Shown: positions 55,001-63,579 of the stretch, in pieces
Numbering within the stretch: position 1 is the first letter of the stretch
How the letters are laid out: each line of letters starts with the position of its first letter
From: Dietzia timorensis
GTDB taxonomy: Bacteria > Actinomycetota > Actinomycetes > Mycobacteriales > Mycobacteriaceae
DNA length: 64,000 nt
NCBI RefSeq assembly: GCF_001659785.1
Contig: NZ_CP015961.1
Span: 1,178,001 to 1,242,000, forward strand
Direction: 5' to 3'
The notes under the pieces: model-generated
What the model was told of the DNA's origin: nothing
What the model saw: only the letters and a program-made list of their open reading frames with translations
Database searches by the model: none
Made by a program: the position numbers and the translations under genes

Positions 55001-58000
55001 GTCTCGGCGAGCCTTCGAGGTGGCTTCTGGATGACGGCGGAGCCGCCCACCACCACGAGAGCGGATCCATCCTCAGCGAAGGACCGGGGGATCGCGAGGT
55101 CGTACTCACCGTTCCCGTCGGCCGCTCGGACCTCTCGATCACCATAGAACTGCCGGCCGCCGTCGCTTCCGGCGCGGTGCCGTCGATCTCCGCCGACGCC
55201 GCGGCGCAGTCCATGCGCACGCTGCTGCGCACCGCCGCCGGCGTCGATGAGCTCCCGCCTGTCGAAGCAGGCGAGGCCGAGCTCATCACCTGGTATTCGC
55301 CGAACCGACGCGCGGACCACACAGGGGTTACCGGTTCGTGGATCGCACCGCCGCTCGCGCCGTCGGCGGGCGTTCCCGACGTGCTCGTCGGTTCCTGCTG
55401 GCCCGCGATCTTCGCCGTCATCGGAGCGGCCTCCACCCGCGCACAGTCGCCGACGCAGGCCGACCGCGCCATCGACATCGTCGAGGGCCTCCTCGACCTC
55501 GTCCACCTCGATCACGGCATCGTCACCCACGCCGCGTTGCCGGAGACGTCCGCAGAGCTGCGCATCAACGCCAAGGCGCGCGGCGTGCGAGACACCGAGC
55601 TCGGCCGCGTCATCGAGGTCACCGTCGATATCGCGACAGCACACGACGGGGACCGCCTGGCCACGCTGCGCGAGCGCTTCGCGATCCGCGGCCGCACCGG
55701 ACAGGCCGAGGCCGGAGAGCCCAATCGCTTCGGCGGGGCACTCGTCTCGGGCGACGGCACCACGGGCGCGAAGGTCGAGGAAACAACGCGCCAGCGTCGT
55801 GCCAACGTCACCTTCACGGCCCCTCTGGAGATGACCGCGTTCGCGCACGTCTCCGGCGACCACAACCCGATCCACGTCTCGACCACGGCCGCCAAGTTGG
55901 CAGGGCTGGGCGACGTCATCGTGCATGGCATGTGGTTGTCTGCGGCCGCGCAGCAGGCGGTGCAGGCGAGCGATGGCACGACACCGTCTCCGCGTATCGT
56001 CGGCTGGACTGCACGCATGCTGGCGCCGGTGCGTCCGGGCGCGACCATCAACGTCCGCGCCGAGCAGACCGGACGCGTCGCGAGCGGTCCGCATCTCGGC
56101 GGTCAGGTTCTCGAGGTGACCTGCAACGTCGACGGTTCGCCGGCGATGATGGCGACCGCGATCACCGCGCCGCCGCGCATCGCCTACGTGTTCCCGGGGC
56201 AGGGCATCCAGTCCGCAGGCATGGGCATGGAGGGCCGCAACCGCAGCCGTGCGGCACGCGAAATCTGGGACCGCGCAGACGAGCACACGCGCGCCACGCT
56301 GGGCTTTTCGATCCTCGCGGTCGTCCGCGACAACCCCACCGAAGTGACTGTTCGAGGCACCACTTATCGCCACCCCGACGGGGTGCTCTACCTGACGCAG
56401 TTCACTCAGGTCGCCATGGCGTGCCTCGCTGTCGCACAGGTCGCCGAGCTCCGCGAGGACGGGCTGTTTATCGATGGCTCCTACTTCGCAGGGCACTCCG
56501 TCGGCGAATACACCGCGCTCGCCGCGATCTCCGGGACCCTCAGCCTCGAATCGCTATTGGAAATCGTCTTCAAGCGCGGTCTTGCGATGCATACGCTCGT
56601 CCCTCGCGACGCCGAGGGCAACTCGAATTACCGCCTCGCGGCAATCCGTCCTTCGCAGATGGGCGTCGCCGACGCGGACGTCGCCGACTGGGTGGCCCGC
56701 GTTTCCGAGGAGGCGGGGGAGTTCCTCCAGATCGTCAACTACAACCTCGCCGGATCCCAGTACGCGATCGCCGGAACCGTGGCCGGCTGTGAGGCTCTGG
56801 AGTCCGCCGTCACTACTGCCGTAGAGCGGCACGGCGGGAAGGCTGCCTTCGTGCTGGTTCCGGGCATCGATGTGCCATTCCACTCGCAGGTCCTTCGTGA
56901 CGGCGTGCCCGAGTTCCGAGCAACTCTCGACTCGCTGATCCCGCACGAGATCGACATCGATGTACTCGTCGGTCGTTACATTCCGAACCTCGTTCCGCGC
57001 CTGTTCTCGCTGGACCGAGATTTCGTCGCGGAGATCGCCGACTACGTCGAGTCCGCAACCCTCGACAACGTTCTCGACAGCTGGGACGACTGGGCCGCGC
57101 AGCCGAACGCGCTCGGCCGGCTCCTGCTCATCGAGCTGCTGGCCTGGCAGTTCGCGAGCCCCGTCCGGTGGATCGAGACCCAGGACCTGATGTTCGACGC
57201 TGCCGATAACGGCGGGCTAGGCATCGAGCAGTGCCTCGAGGTGGGTGTCGCGTCCGCACCGACGCTGGCGAACCTCGCGGCGAAGACGCTCGCGCTCCCG
57301 CAGCACGAGGGTTCGGCGCTCACGCAGGTGCTCAACATCGAGCGGGACGCCGCGACGCTGTGGGGCACTCTGCCGCCGAGCATCGACGACGAAGACGACG
57401 GTGATACGGAAGTAGAGGGCGCCGGCGACGCGGAGTCGGCGGCGGACGCCGCGCCGAGCGAAGCTCCTCCCGCGACGACCACGCCCGCAGCTCCGCAGGC
57501 GGCGGCAGACGCGCCGCGTCCCGACGACATCGCATTCGACGCGGGTGCGGCGACGAAGCTCATCGTCGCGCTGCGCACCAAGATCCGCCCGGACCAGATC
57601 ACCGGTTCGGACTCGATCGAGACGCTGTGCGACGGCGTCTCGTCGCGACGCAACCAGCTCCTCGTCGACCTCGGCTCCGAGCTCGGCCTCGGTGCGATCG
57701 ATGGCGCAGCCGAAGCAGAGTTCACCGATCTGACCAGCACTGTAGGGCGGATGGCGCGTGCATACCGGGCCTTCGGTCCCGTACTCACCGATGCGATCGG
57801 CGACTCTCTGCGCCCCGTGCTCGGACGCTCCGGCAAGCGCCAGAGCTACATCGCCGATCGTGTGAAGAACACGTGGCAGCTCGGCGAGGGCTGGACCGAT
57901 CACGTCATCGCGCAGATCGCGCTCGGCACCCGCGAAGGCGCCTCCACCCGCGGCGGCGACCTCGCCCTGTTCGATGCCGCGTCCGCCTCGGACGCCGCTG

Positions 58001-61000
58001 GCCTCGATTCGCTCATCGATTCGGCCGTGACGGCGGTCGGCAGCGAGAACGGTGTATCCGTCACCATGCCGGCCAGCGAGACCGGCGGCGCAGCGACGAT
58101 CGATGCTGCCGCGCTCGGCGAGTTCACCGAACAGATCACCGGACGCGACGGCGCGCTTGTCGCCGCGGCACGGACGCTTCTCGCGAAGCTCGGACACCTC
58201 GATACACAGACCGTCGACCTGCTCTCGGGTGGTGAGGGCTCGGCCGCGGACGCTGACGCGGAGCTCGCCGAGCTAGTCACCGCCGAACTCGGCAGCGACT
58301 GGCGCCGTACCATTGCACCCGCATTCGATGCCCGCCGTGCGGTGCTCCTCGACGACCGCTGGGCGACCGCCCGCGAGGACCTCGCCCGCATCTGGGCCGG
58401 GGAACTCGCCGTGTGCCCGGACTCCTTCGTAGGGGCCGGCACCATCGTGGCCTCCCAGTCCACGTGGTGGTCCGACCAGGCAGCGGCCGCAGGCCGCGAA
58501 GACCTGGCTGGCGCGTACGAGGAGATCGCCGGATACGCCGCAGATGCGTCTGCCGGGAAGTACGCCGACCAGGTGGCCGTGGTCACCGGAGCAGGGCCGG
58601 GATCGATCGCCTCCGCCGTCATCGGCGACTTGCTTGCAGGAGGCGCCACCGTGGTGGCGACCACCTCCAACCTGTCCGATAAGCGACTCGCGTTCTACAA
58701 GGACCTGTATCGGGACCACGCCCGCGGCGCAGCGGCACTGTGGGTGGCGCCGGCGAACCTCGCCTCTTTCGGCGACGTCGACGCGCTGATCCGGTGGATC
58801 GGCGAGGAGCAGTCGGTGACGATGGGCGGCGCGACCGAGCTGATCAAGCCGGCTCTTACCCCGACCCTGCTGCTCCCGTTCGCCGCGCCGCGCGTGCAGG
58901 GCAGCGCCGCCGACGCCGGACCGCGCGCCGAAACCGAGATGCGCGTGCTGTTGTGGGGCGTGGAGCGGCTCGTCACCGGGTTGGGAGAGCTCGGCGCCGA
59001 CACGAACACCGACGCCACGATGCACGTCGTGCTGCCGGGCTCGCCTAACCGCGGGCTGTTCGGTGGGGACGGCGCCTACGGCGAGGCGAAGGCCGCGCTC
59101 GACGCGCTCGTCGCCAAGTGGGGTTCGGAGAAGGCGTGGTCTTCGCGGGTCTCGTTCGCGCACGCCTTTATCGGCTGGGTGCGCGGCACCGGTCTGATGG
59201 GACACAACGACCCGCTCGTCGCCGAGGTCGAGGCCGCCGGCGTGCGCACGTGGTCGACCGAGGAGATGGCGGCCGAGTTGCTGGCCGGCTGCACGCCGGC
59301 CGCACGCGAGCAGGCCGCGGTCGCCCCGCTTCGACTCGACCTCACCGGCGGACTCGGGGAGGCGAATATCGATATGGCGGCCCTTGCCGAGGGACGCACC
59401 GCGCCAACCGCGGCCGAGGACTCCGCGGACTCCGCGGGCACGCTGTCCGCCCTGCCCAACCTGCCGCGGGTTCTGCCCGATGCGCGCCCCGACTGGGGCA
59501 CGGTCGAGGCGGACCTCGAGGACATGGTGGTCGTCGTCGGCACCGGCGAGCTCGGGCCGTACGGCTCGGCGCGCACCCGTTTCGAGGCCGAGGTGTCCGG
59601 CGAACTTTCCGCCGCGGGGATCGTCGAACTGGCCTGGTCGACCGGAATCATCGAGTGGGAGGACGGACCGAAGCCGGGCTGGATGCTCACCGAAACTTCT
59701 GAGCCGATCGCCGAGTCCGACATTGCGGAGCAGCTCCGCGAGGAGGTCATGGCGCGCGTCGGAATCCGCCGCTACGCAGATGACGGCGAAATGCTCTCGG
59801 GTACCTCGCCGGCGCTGTCCTCGGTGTTCCTCGATGAGGACCTGTCCTTCGTCGCCTCCGACGAAGCCGAGGCACGCGCCTACGCCGAGGCCGACCCGGA
59901 CAATACAGCCGTAGAGTTCGACGCCGAAGCAGGCGAGTGGACGGTGACGCGCAAGGCCGGCACCGAGATCCGCGTGCCTCGCCGCACGACGCTTACGCGA
60001 GTCGTCGGCGGGCAGATCCCCACCGGTTTCGACCCCGCTGCGTGGGGGATACCGGCCGAGATGGTCGACTCCATCGACCGCGTGGCCGCATGGAATCTCG
60101 TGGCCACCGTGGACGCGTTCTTGTCCTCGGGCTTCACCCCGGCGGAGTTGCTGGCGAACGTGCACCCGGCGGACGTGGCGAACACGCAAGGTACCGGCAT
60201 GGGTGGCATGTCCGCGATGCGCAGTCTCTACATCGACGGGATCCTCGGGCGTCCCCGCCAGGGCGACATCCTGCAGGAGGCGCTGCCGAACGTCGTGGCC
60301 GCGCATGTCATGCAGTCCTACGTCGGCGGATACGGATCGATGGTCCACCCGGTCGCGGCGTGCGCCACGGCCGCGGTGAGCGTCGAGGAGGGGTTCGACA
60401 AGATCCGCGGCGGCAAGGCGGAGTTCGTCGTCGCCGGCGGCTTCGACGACCTGTCGATCGAGGGAATCCAGGGCTTCGCCGACATGTCGGCGACCGCGGA
60501 TTCGGCGGAGATGGCCTCGAAGGGCATCGACGAGCGCTACTACTCTCGTGCCGGCGATCGGCGCCGCGGAGGCTTCGTCGAATCCCAGGGCGGCGGCACG
60601 ATACTGCTCGCCCGCGGCGATGTCGCGGCCGAGCTCGGCCTACCCGTGCACGGTGTCATCGCGTGGGCCGCCTCCTACGCGGACGGTGCGCACACCTCGA
60701 TCCCGGCGCCGGGCCTCGGCGCGCTCGGCGCGGGCCGAGGCGGCTCGCGGTCGCAGCTCGCACGGAACCTGGCAAAGCTCGGTATGACGGCGGACGACCT
60801 CGCCTTCGTGTCGAAGCACGACACGTCGACCAAGGCCAACGATCCCAACGAAGCCGATCTGCACGAGCGCCTCGCCGAGGCGCTCGGGCGAACGGCGGGG
60901 AATCCGCTGTTCGTCGTCTCGCAGAAGACCCTGACCGGGCATTCGAAGGGCGGCGCCGCCGCGTTCCAGCTCATCGGGCTGTGCCAGGTGCTTCGCTCTG

Positions 61001-61470
61001 GCGTGCTTCCCCCGAACCGCTCACTCGACTGCCTCGACGACGCGATGTCCGGCGCCGAGCATCTCGTGTGGCCGCGGCAGCCGCTGCGGCTCGGCGAGTC
61101 GATGCCGCTGCGCGGCGCGCTGCTCACCTCGCTCGGATTCGGGCACGTGTCCGGACTGATCGCCATCGCTCACCCGGAGGCGTACTACCGGGCGGTCGAG
61201 GTGCAGCGCGGCAGCGAGACGGCCGAGGCCGCCCGAGAGCGCGCCGCCGTGCGCGAGCGCGAGGGCGCGTGGACGCGGGTGCGCGGAATCTACGGCGGGG
61301 CTCCGCTCTACGAGCGCCCGGTCGCTCGCCGCCTCGGCGAGGGCAGTGCCGCGGAAATCAAGGACTTGGAAGCGGCCATGCTGCTTTCACCAGACTCCCG
61401 AGCTGATGCAGACGGGGTGTTGTCTGCATCGGGTGGCCTCATAGGTCGCCACTCGGTAGGCCAGGAGTGA
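52057..61470 (+). CDS. fas: Type I fatty acid synthase (single chain)
   Basis: 3137 residues from the GTG at 52057, which has AAGGAG with a 9-nt spacer; an in-phase ATG at 51958 would add 33 basic residues not known from relatives. Domain order: acetyl transferase (AVGHSQGVLAVESL, Ser157), FMN enoyl reductase (LAGMTPTTVDPAIVAAAANAGH to about residue 800), dehydratase (VSGDHNPIHVS, about 1267), malonyl/palmitoyl transferase (FAGHSVGEYTAL, Ser1481), acyl carrier domain (phosphopantetheine Ser1862 in DGVSSRRNQLLVDL), ketoreductase (VVTGAGPGSIAS, about 2175), ketosynthase (HPVAACATAAVSVEEG, Cys2769). An Ala/Pro/Asp-rich linker precedes the carrier domain. It makes acyl-CoA for lipids and mycolic acids; AcpS follows 8 bp after. 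Confidence 0.96.
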   Translation: MTIDYRDLKATSRFDGDEPENLSEPTPALADELGSGTPYAVAFGGQGIAWREALSDLVDGSVVADELAAIVGEAEVLLTPVRDALSIARPAGFDPIGWANVNHEDPEHDRTPDASALSAAAVSMPAVFLTQLGALRALAAEGLEVHEIPPVAAVGHSQGVLAVESLDTFGSADAELLAVAQLIGAAATLVGRRVGLTRAGERSPMRTITGAEKAELEQMLTELFPDRDTEIHRPVLTIRNSIRRHVIVGRTEDLDRFERHCAERESAERGRREAKLTGGDPFAPVFDHLDVEVGFHHPVLAGAVDQVSEWAGRCGIGVDRATTLARAILTDPVDWVEELGDAVHAGARWVLDLGPGQALNKLNFTVLRGQGVGSLPAATPGGLRNLFTPGAAPTVELPWSAHQPRLIRLPDGTTHVETSFTRLTGTSPIMLAGMTPTTVDPAIVAAAANAGHWAELAGGGQVTEAIFSANTKRLAELLEPGRTAQFNSLFLDPYLWNMQVGGKRLVQKARAAGIPFDGVVVTAGIPDLDDAVELVDELREAGIRHVSFKPGTVAQIRQVVRIATETPRVPIIVQVEGGCAGGHHSWEALDDLLLATYGELRGRPNIVLAVGGGIGTPERAADYLTGQWSLDHGFPAMPVDAVLVGTAAMATLEATTSPQVKQMLVDTEGVTGWVGAGQASGGMASGRSQLGADIHEIDNAAARTGRLLDEVAGDADAVAKRREEIISAINSTAKPYFGDLDEMTYADVLTRFAAVCAGTPAEAEQAAGVNVFDSGSDFGEAIAKAQNTSWLDVTLRDRFHKLVQRTEARLDPRDTGTIPTQFPTPASVENPDAVLAAITARYPDAVSSTLHPADVAEFLAIFRAPGKPVPFVPTIDADVRRWWRSDSLWQAHDPRYAADEVCIIPGTVSVAGIERADEPVGELLDRFEAAAAQRLSGTQPDIDPVTARRRNTADGPDTLVTATLASPDVLWAGRLVSNPVHRLGEPSRWLLDDGGAAHHHESGSILSEGPGDREVVLTVPVGRSDLSITIELPAAVASGAVPSISADAAAQSMRTLLRTAAGVDELPPVEAGEAELITWYSPNRRADHTGVTGSWIAPPLAPSAGVPDVLVGSCWPAIFAVIGAASTRAQSPTQADRAIDIVEGLLDLVHLDHGIVTHAALPETSAELRINAKARGVRDTELGRVIEVTVDIATAHDGDRLATLRERFAIRGRTGQAEAGEPNRFGGALVSGDGTTGAKVEETTRQRRANVTFTAPLEMTAFAHVSGDHNPIHVSTTAAKLAGLGDVIVHGMWLSAAAQQAVQASDGTTPSPRIVGWTARMLAPVRPGATINVRAEQTGRVASGPHLGGQVLEVTCNVDGSPAMMATAITAPPRIAYVFPGQGIQSAGMGMEGRNRSRAAREIWDRADEHTRATLGFSILAVVRDNPTEVTVRGTTYRHPDGVLYLTQFTQVAMACLAVAQVAELREDGLFIDGSYFAGHSVGEYTALAAISGTLSLESLLEIVFKRGLAMHTLVPRDAEGNSNYRLAAIRPSQMGVADADVADWVARVSEEAGEFLQIVNYNLAGSQYAIAGTVAGCEALESAVTTAVERHGGKAAFVLVPGIDVPFHSQVLRDGVPEFRATLDSLIPHEIDIDVLVGRYIPNLVPRLFSLDRDFVAEIADYVESATLDNVLDSWDDWAAQPNALGRLLLIELLAWQFASPVRWIETQDLMFDAADNGGLGIEQCLEVGVASAPTLANLAAKTLALPQHEGSALTQVLNIERDAATLWGTLPPSIDDEDDGDTEVEGAGDAESAADAAPSEAPPATTTPAAPQAAADAPRPDDIAFDAGAATKLIVALRTKIRPDQITGSDSIETLCDGVSSRRNQLLVDLGSELGLGAIDGAAEAEFTDLTSTVGRMARAYRAFGPVLTDAIGDSLRPVLGRSGKRQSYIADRVKNTWQLGEGWTDHVIAQIALGTREGASTRGGDLALFDAASASDAAGLDSLIDSAVTAVGSENGVSVTMPASETGGAATIDAAALGEFTEQITGRDGALVAAARTLLAKLGHLDTQTVDLLSGGEGSAADADAELAELVTAELGSDWRRTIAPAFDARRAVLLDDRWATAREDLARIWAGELAVCPDSFVGAGTIVASQSTWWSDQAAAAGREDLAGAYEEIAGYAADASAGKYADQVAVVTGAGPGSIASAVIGDLLAGGATVVATTSNLSDKRLAFYKDLYRDHARGAAALWVAPANLASFGDVDALIRWIGEEQSVTMGGATELIKPALTPTLLLPFAAPRVQGSAADAGPRAETEMRVLLWGVERLVTGLGELGADTNTDATMHVVLPGSPNRGLFGGDGAYGEAKAALDALVAKWGSEKAWSSRVSFAHAFIGWVRGTGLMGHNDPLVAEVEAAGVRTWSTEEMAAELLAGCTPAAREQAAVAPLRLDLTGGLGEANIDMAALAEGRTAPTAAEDSADSAGTLSALPNLPRVLPDARPDWGTVEADLEDMVVVVGTGELGPYGSARTRFEAEVSGELSAAGIVELAWSTGIIEWEDGPKPGWMLTETSEPIAESDIAEQLREEVMARVGIRRYADDGEMLSGTSPALSSVFLDEDLSFVASDEAEARAYAEADPDNTAVEFDAEAGEWTVTRKAGTEIRVPRRTTLTRVVGGQIPTGFDPAAWGIPAEMVDSIDRVAAWNLVATVDAFLSSGFTPAELLANVHPADVANTQGTGMGGMSAMRSLYIDGILGRPRQGDILQEALPNVVAAHVMQSYVGGYGSMVHPVAACATAAVSVEEGFDKIRGGKAEFVVAGGFDDLSIEGIQGFADMSATADSAEMASKGIDERYYSRAGDRRRGGFVESQGGGTILLARGDVAAELGLPVHGVIAWAASYADGAHTSIPAPGLGALGAGRGGSRSQLARNLAKLGMTADDLAFVSKHDTSTKANDPNEADLHERLAEALGRTAGNPLFVVSQKTLTGHSKGGAAAFQLIGLCQVLRSGVLPPNRSLDCLDDAMSGAEHLVWPRQPLRLGESMPLRGALLTSLGFGHVSGLIAIAHPEAYYRAVEVQRGSETAEAARERAAVREREGAWTRVRGIYGGAPLYERPVARRLGEGSAAEIKDLEAAMLLSPDSRADADGVLSASGGLIGRHSVGQE

Positions 61471-61477
61471 GGACCTG

Positions 61478-61921
61478 GTGAACACGCGGGAAGGGCGTGT
61501 TGGCGTTAAGGGCGTCGGGGTTGACGTAGTCGACCTCGGCGCCTTCGCCGCGTCTATAGCCGAACCGGGCACCCGCTTCGCGAACGTATTCTCTGCCACC
61601 GAACGTAGGCAGGCACGTGACGCCGCCGAGCGGCGCGGCGCACGCGGCGACGACGCCCAGCACCTCGGCGCACGCTGGGCGGCGAAAGAAGCATTCATCA
61701 AGGCCTGGTCGGAAGCTCTTTACGGCCAATCACCTCCGATCGCGCCCGAGGACGTGCGGTGGCCGGAGATCTCCGTCGTCTCCGATGCGTGGGGGAGACC
61801 GGCGATTCGCCTCGGCGGACGGATCGCCGAGGCGGTCCGCGCGAGCCTCGGCGAGGTGCAGATCAACCTCTCCTTGAGCCACGAGGGCGACACGGCGACG
61901 GCGTTCTGCGTACTCAGTTGA
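61478..61921 (+). CDS. acpS: Holo-[acyl-carrier-protein] synthase
   Basis: 147 residues, GTG start with AGTGAGGA upstream. It transfers 4'-phosphopantetheine from CoA to acyl carrier domains, here most likely that of Fas, whose gene ends 7 bp before. Motifs: GVGVDVVDL (Asp of the Mg site), FSATERRQA, GARWAAKEAFIKAWSEAL (Glu and Lys), and INLSLSHEGDTATAFCVLS. Slightly longer than the 120-130 residue family norm through an insertion near SEALYGQSPPIAPEDVRWPEI, as in the Fas-I-linked type of Corynebacterium and Mycobacterium. Confidence 0.93.
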   Translation: MNTREGRVGVKGVGVDVVDLGAFAASIAEPGTRFANVFSATERRQARDAAERRGARGDDAQHLGARWAAKEAFIKAWSEALYGQSPPIAPEDVRWPEISVVSDAWGRPAIRLGGRIAEAVRASLGEVQINLSLSHEGDTATAFCVLS

Positions 61922-61975
61922 GAGGTGAGCACGAACGGACAACCCTTCCCGCGGGCCTCTGCACATCATCTACCC

Positions 61976-62500
61976 ATGACCACACACGAAAATCCCGAAG
62001 GCTCGACCACCCCATCGACGATGTCCTACGTCACCTCGTTCGACGTTGCGGCGCCGATCGGCGAGGTATTCCGTGTCGCAACTCGTCCCGTCCTGTGGTG
62101 GGGCGAGATGATCCACGGTTCCTCCAACGCTCTCGGAGATCGTTTCGAGTGGAACGTGCCCGGCCAGCACTTCAACGCCTTCGAGGTAACGGAATACGCT
62201 CCCGGCAGAAGGTGTGCGTGGACCGTTCTCGCAAGCGGGAAGGAGCACGAGGCCGACGAATGGGTAGGCACGGTTGTGGAATTCACGTTCACCTCGGCTG
62301 GGAACGGGACGGCCGTGACTTTTGAGCACCGGGGGCTGACACCCTCACTCGAGTGCTACGACATGTGTTCGCGCGCGTGGAACTACCACCTCGACGTCGG
62401 CCTTCGCGCCTACCTTGACGGCGAGACCGCCAGGCCGCTGACGTACGGCACCATCGACGACGTGGTCGCAACGATCGGGTCGAGCGGCCAGATCGAATAG
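61976..62500 (+). CDS. SRPBCC/START-like domain protein
   Basis: 174 residues from the ATG at 61976; a GTG at 61925 is possible. Helix-grip fold pattern: SYVTSFDVAAPIGEVFRVATRPVLWWGEMIHG, FEWNVPGQHFNAFEVTEYAPGRRCAWTV, DEWVGTVVEFTFTSAGNGTAVTFEHRGL, and the long C-terminal helix SRAWNYHLDVGLRAYLDGE. This is the AHSA1-like branch that binds hydrophobic ligands. Substrate unknown. Same strand as acpS but not overlapping. Confidence 0.82.
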   Translation: MTTHENPEGSTTPSTMSYVTSFDVAAPIGEVFRVATRPVLWWGEMIHGSSNALGDRFEWNVPGQHFNAFEVTEYAPGRRCAWTVLASGKEHEADEWVGTVVEFTFTSAGNGTAVTFEHRGLTPSLECYDMCSRAWNYHLDVGLRAYLDGETARPLTYGTIDDVVATIGSSGQIE

Positions 62501-62523
62501 GAAAAGACCGTAGACTCGCGCTC

Positions 62524-63384
62524 ATGTCGAACGTCGATGCCCACGTCAGCCAGATCCGAATCCGCAACGAATCTCCCACGGACGTGGGCGCGATCGACGC
62601 GGTAACGCGCGAGGCATTCGCGGGCGCCGAGCATTCGGATGGCACCGAGCAGGACATCGTCGCCGCACTCAGGGACGCGGGGTCGTTGTCGGTATCGCTT
62701 GTTGCCGAACTCGGCGGCGAGGTCGTAGGGCACGTCGCCGCGTCCCCGGTCCGGCTCGACCCGGTTGCAGAGGGCAAGTGGTTCGGGATCGGACCGCTAT
62801 CGGTGCGGCCGGACAAGCAGAGGCAGGGGATCGGCGCGGCGCTCATGGAGGCAGCGCTCGAGCAGCTCGGTGAACGAGGCGCGGCCGGGGTGGTCCTTCT
62901 CGGCGACCCCGAGTACTACCGGCGCTTTGGCTTCGTGCAGGCGGCGCCGCTCCGCTTCCCGGACGGCCCGGCCGAATACTTCCAGGCCAAATTCCTTGGG
63001 ACCCGCGGAGGGGACGGGCCGGAATTTCCGGCGTCCGACGTCATATATGACGATGCTTTCGGCGCGGAGGACGCGAACACGGGCACAGGCCAGGCTGCTG
63101 CTTGGGTGCAGAAGACCTCGAGGCTATCGCGGTGGTCGCCACTGTCGGTCGGGTCCGTGGGGGCAGTGGCTTCGGCCGGATCGGTGCTGTCTTTGGGGTC
63201 GATCCTGTCGCTGGGCTCCGTGGGGTCGTTGTTGTCTATCGGATCTAGCGGCTCGATCTTGTCCATCGGGTCGACCGGATCGATCCTGTCGATCGGGTCG
63301 GCTGGGTCAATTCTCTCGATCGGGAAAGCGGGCGCGTTCCGCAACCGCCGCTCGGACTGCGGGGACTGCGGAAGGGAACGCTAG
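62524..63384 (+). CDS. GNAT N-acetyltransferase with a Gly-Ser-Ile-Leu repeat tail
   Basis: 286 residues, ATG with TAGACT 7 nt upstream (leaderless). Residues 1-170 are a GNAT domain of the YhbS type: IRIRNESPTDVGAIDAVTREAF, LVAELGGEVVGHVAASPV, GPLSVRPDKQRQGIGAALMEAAL (acetyl-CoA loop) and VVLLGDPEYYRRFGFV. From about residue 200 comes a repeat tail of GSxLSIGSx units of nine residues (GSILSIGST, GSILSIGSA) preceded by less regular LSLGS copies, ending in RNRRSDCGDCGRER. The tail is not part of the enzyme family as I know it. It may be an oligomerising or surface-binding solenoid. Confidence 0.8.
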   Translation: MSNVDAHVSQIRIRNESPTDVGAIDAVTREAFAGAEHSDGTEQDIVAALRDAGSLSVSLVAELGGEVVGHVAASPVRLDPVAEGKWFGIGPLSVRPDKQRQGIGAALMEAALEQLGERGAAGVVLLGDPEYYRRFGFVQAAPLRFPDGPAEYFQAKFLGTRGGDGPEFPASDVIYDDAFGAEDANTGTGQAAAWVQKTSRLSRWSPLSVGSVGAVASAGSVLSLGSILSLGSVGSLLSIGSSGSILSIGSTGSILSIGSAGSILSIGKAGAFRNRRSDCGDCGRER

Positions 63385-63391
63385 CGAATGA

Positions 63392-63432
63392 CGGCGGCCC
63401 GCCTGCTCGCGAGGGGAGCAGGCGGGCCGCCG
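63392..63432. terminator. Strong bidirectional terminator hairpin
   Basis: A perfect 17-bp stem: arms 63392-63408 and 63416-63432 (CGGCGGCCCGCCTGCTC and its complement) with the loop GCGAGGG. It lies between the convergent GNAT gene and metS. Confidence 0.82.
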
Positions 63433-63462
63433 GTCCGGGGTGAGATTTCGGGCATCGGGTGC

Positions 63463-63579
63463 CTAGTCTTCGGCCTCCGGGTCGTCGGGGTGGATGACGA
63501 AGTTGTAGATGCTCAGAACCAGTCCGCCCCAGATGATGAGGAGGAACAAGATCATCATGATCACTGCGATGCCGGTCAT
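63463..63579 (-). CDS. metS: MetS, small subunit of the methionine/alanine NSS-type importer
   Basis: 38 residues, one membrane helix: MTGIAVIMMI then LFLLIIWGGLVLSIYNFVIH and the acidic tail PDDPEAED. This sequence is the hallmark of the small subunit that accompanies MetP in corynebacteria, where both are needed for high-capacity methionine uptake. Its ATG overlaps the stop of the upstream transporter gene (ATGA). It is easily missed because of its length. Confidence 0.93.
   Translation of the reverse strand: MTGIAVIMMILFLLIIWGGLVLSIYNFVIHPDDPEAED

Noticed and set aside
54421-56496. 691-codon minus-strand frame inside fas
   Set aside because: Antisense shadow; no conserved motif. The same holds for 58273-60348.
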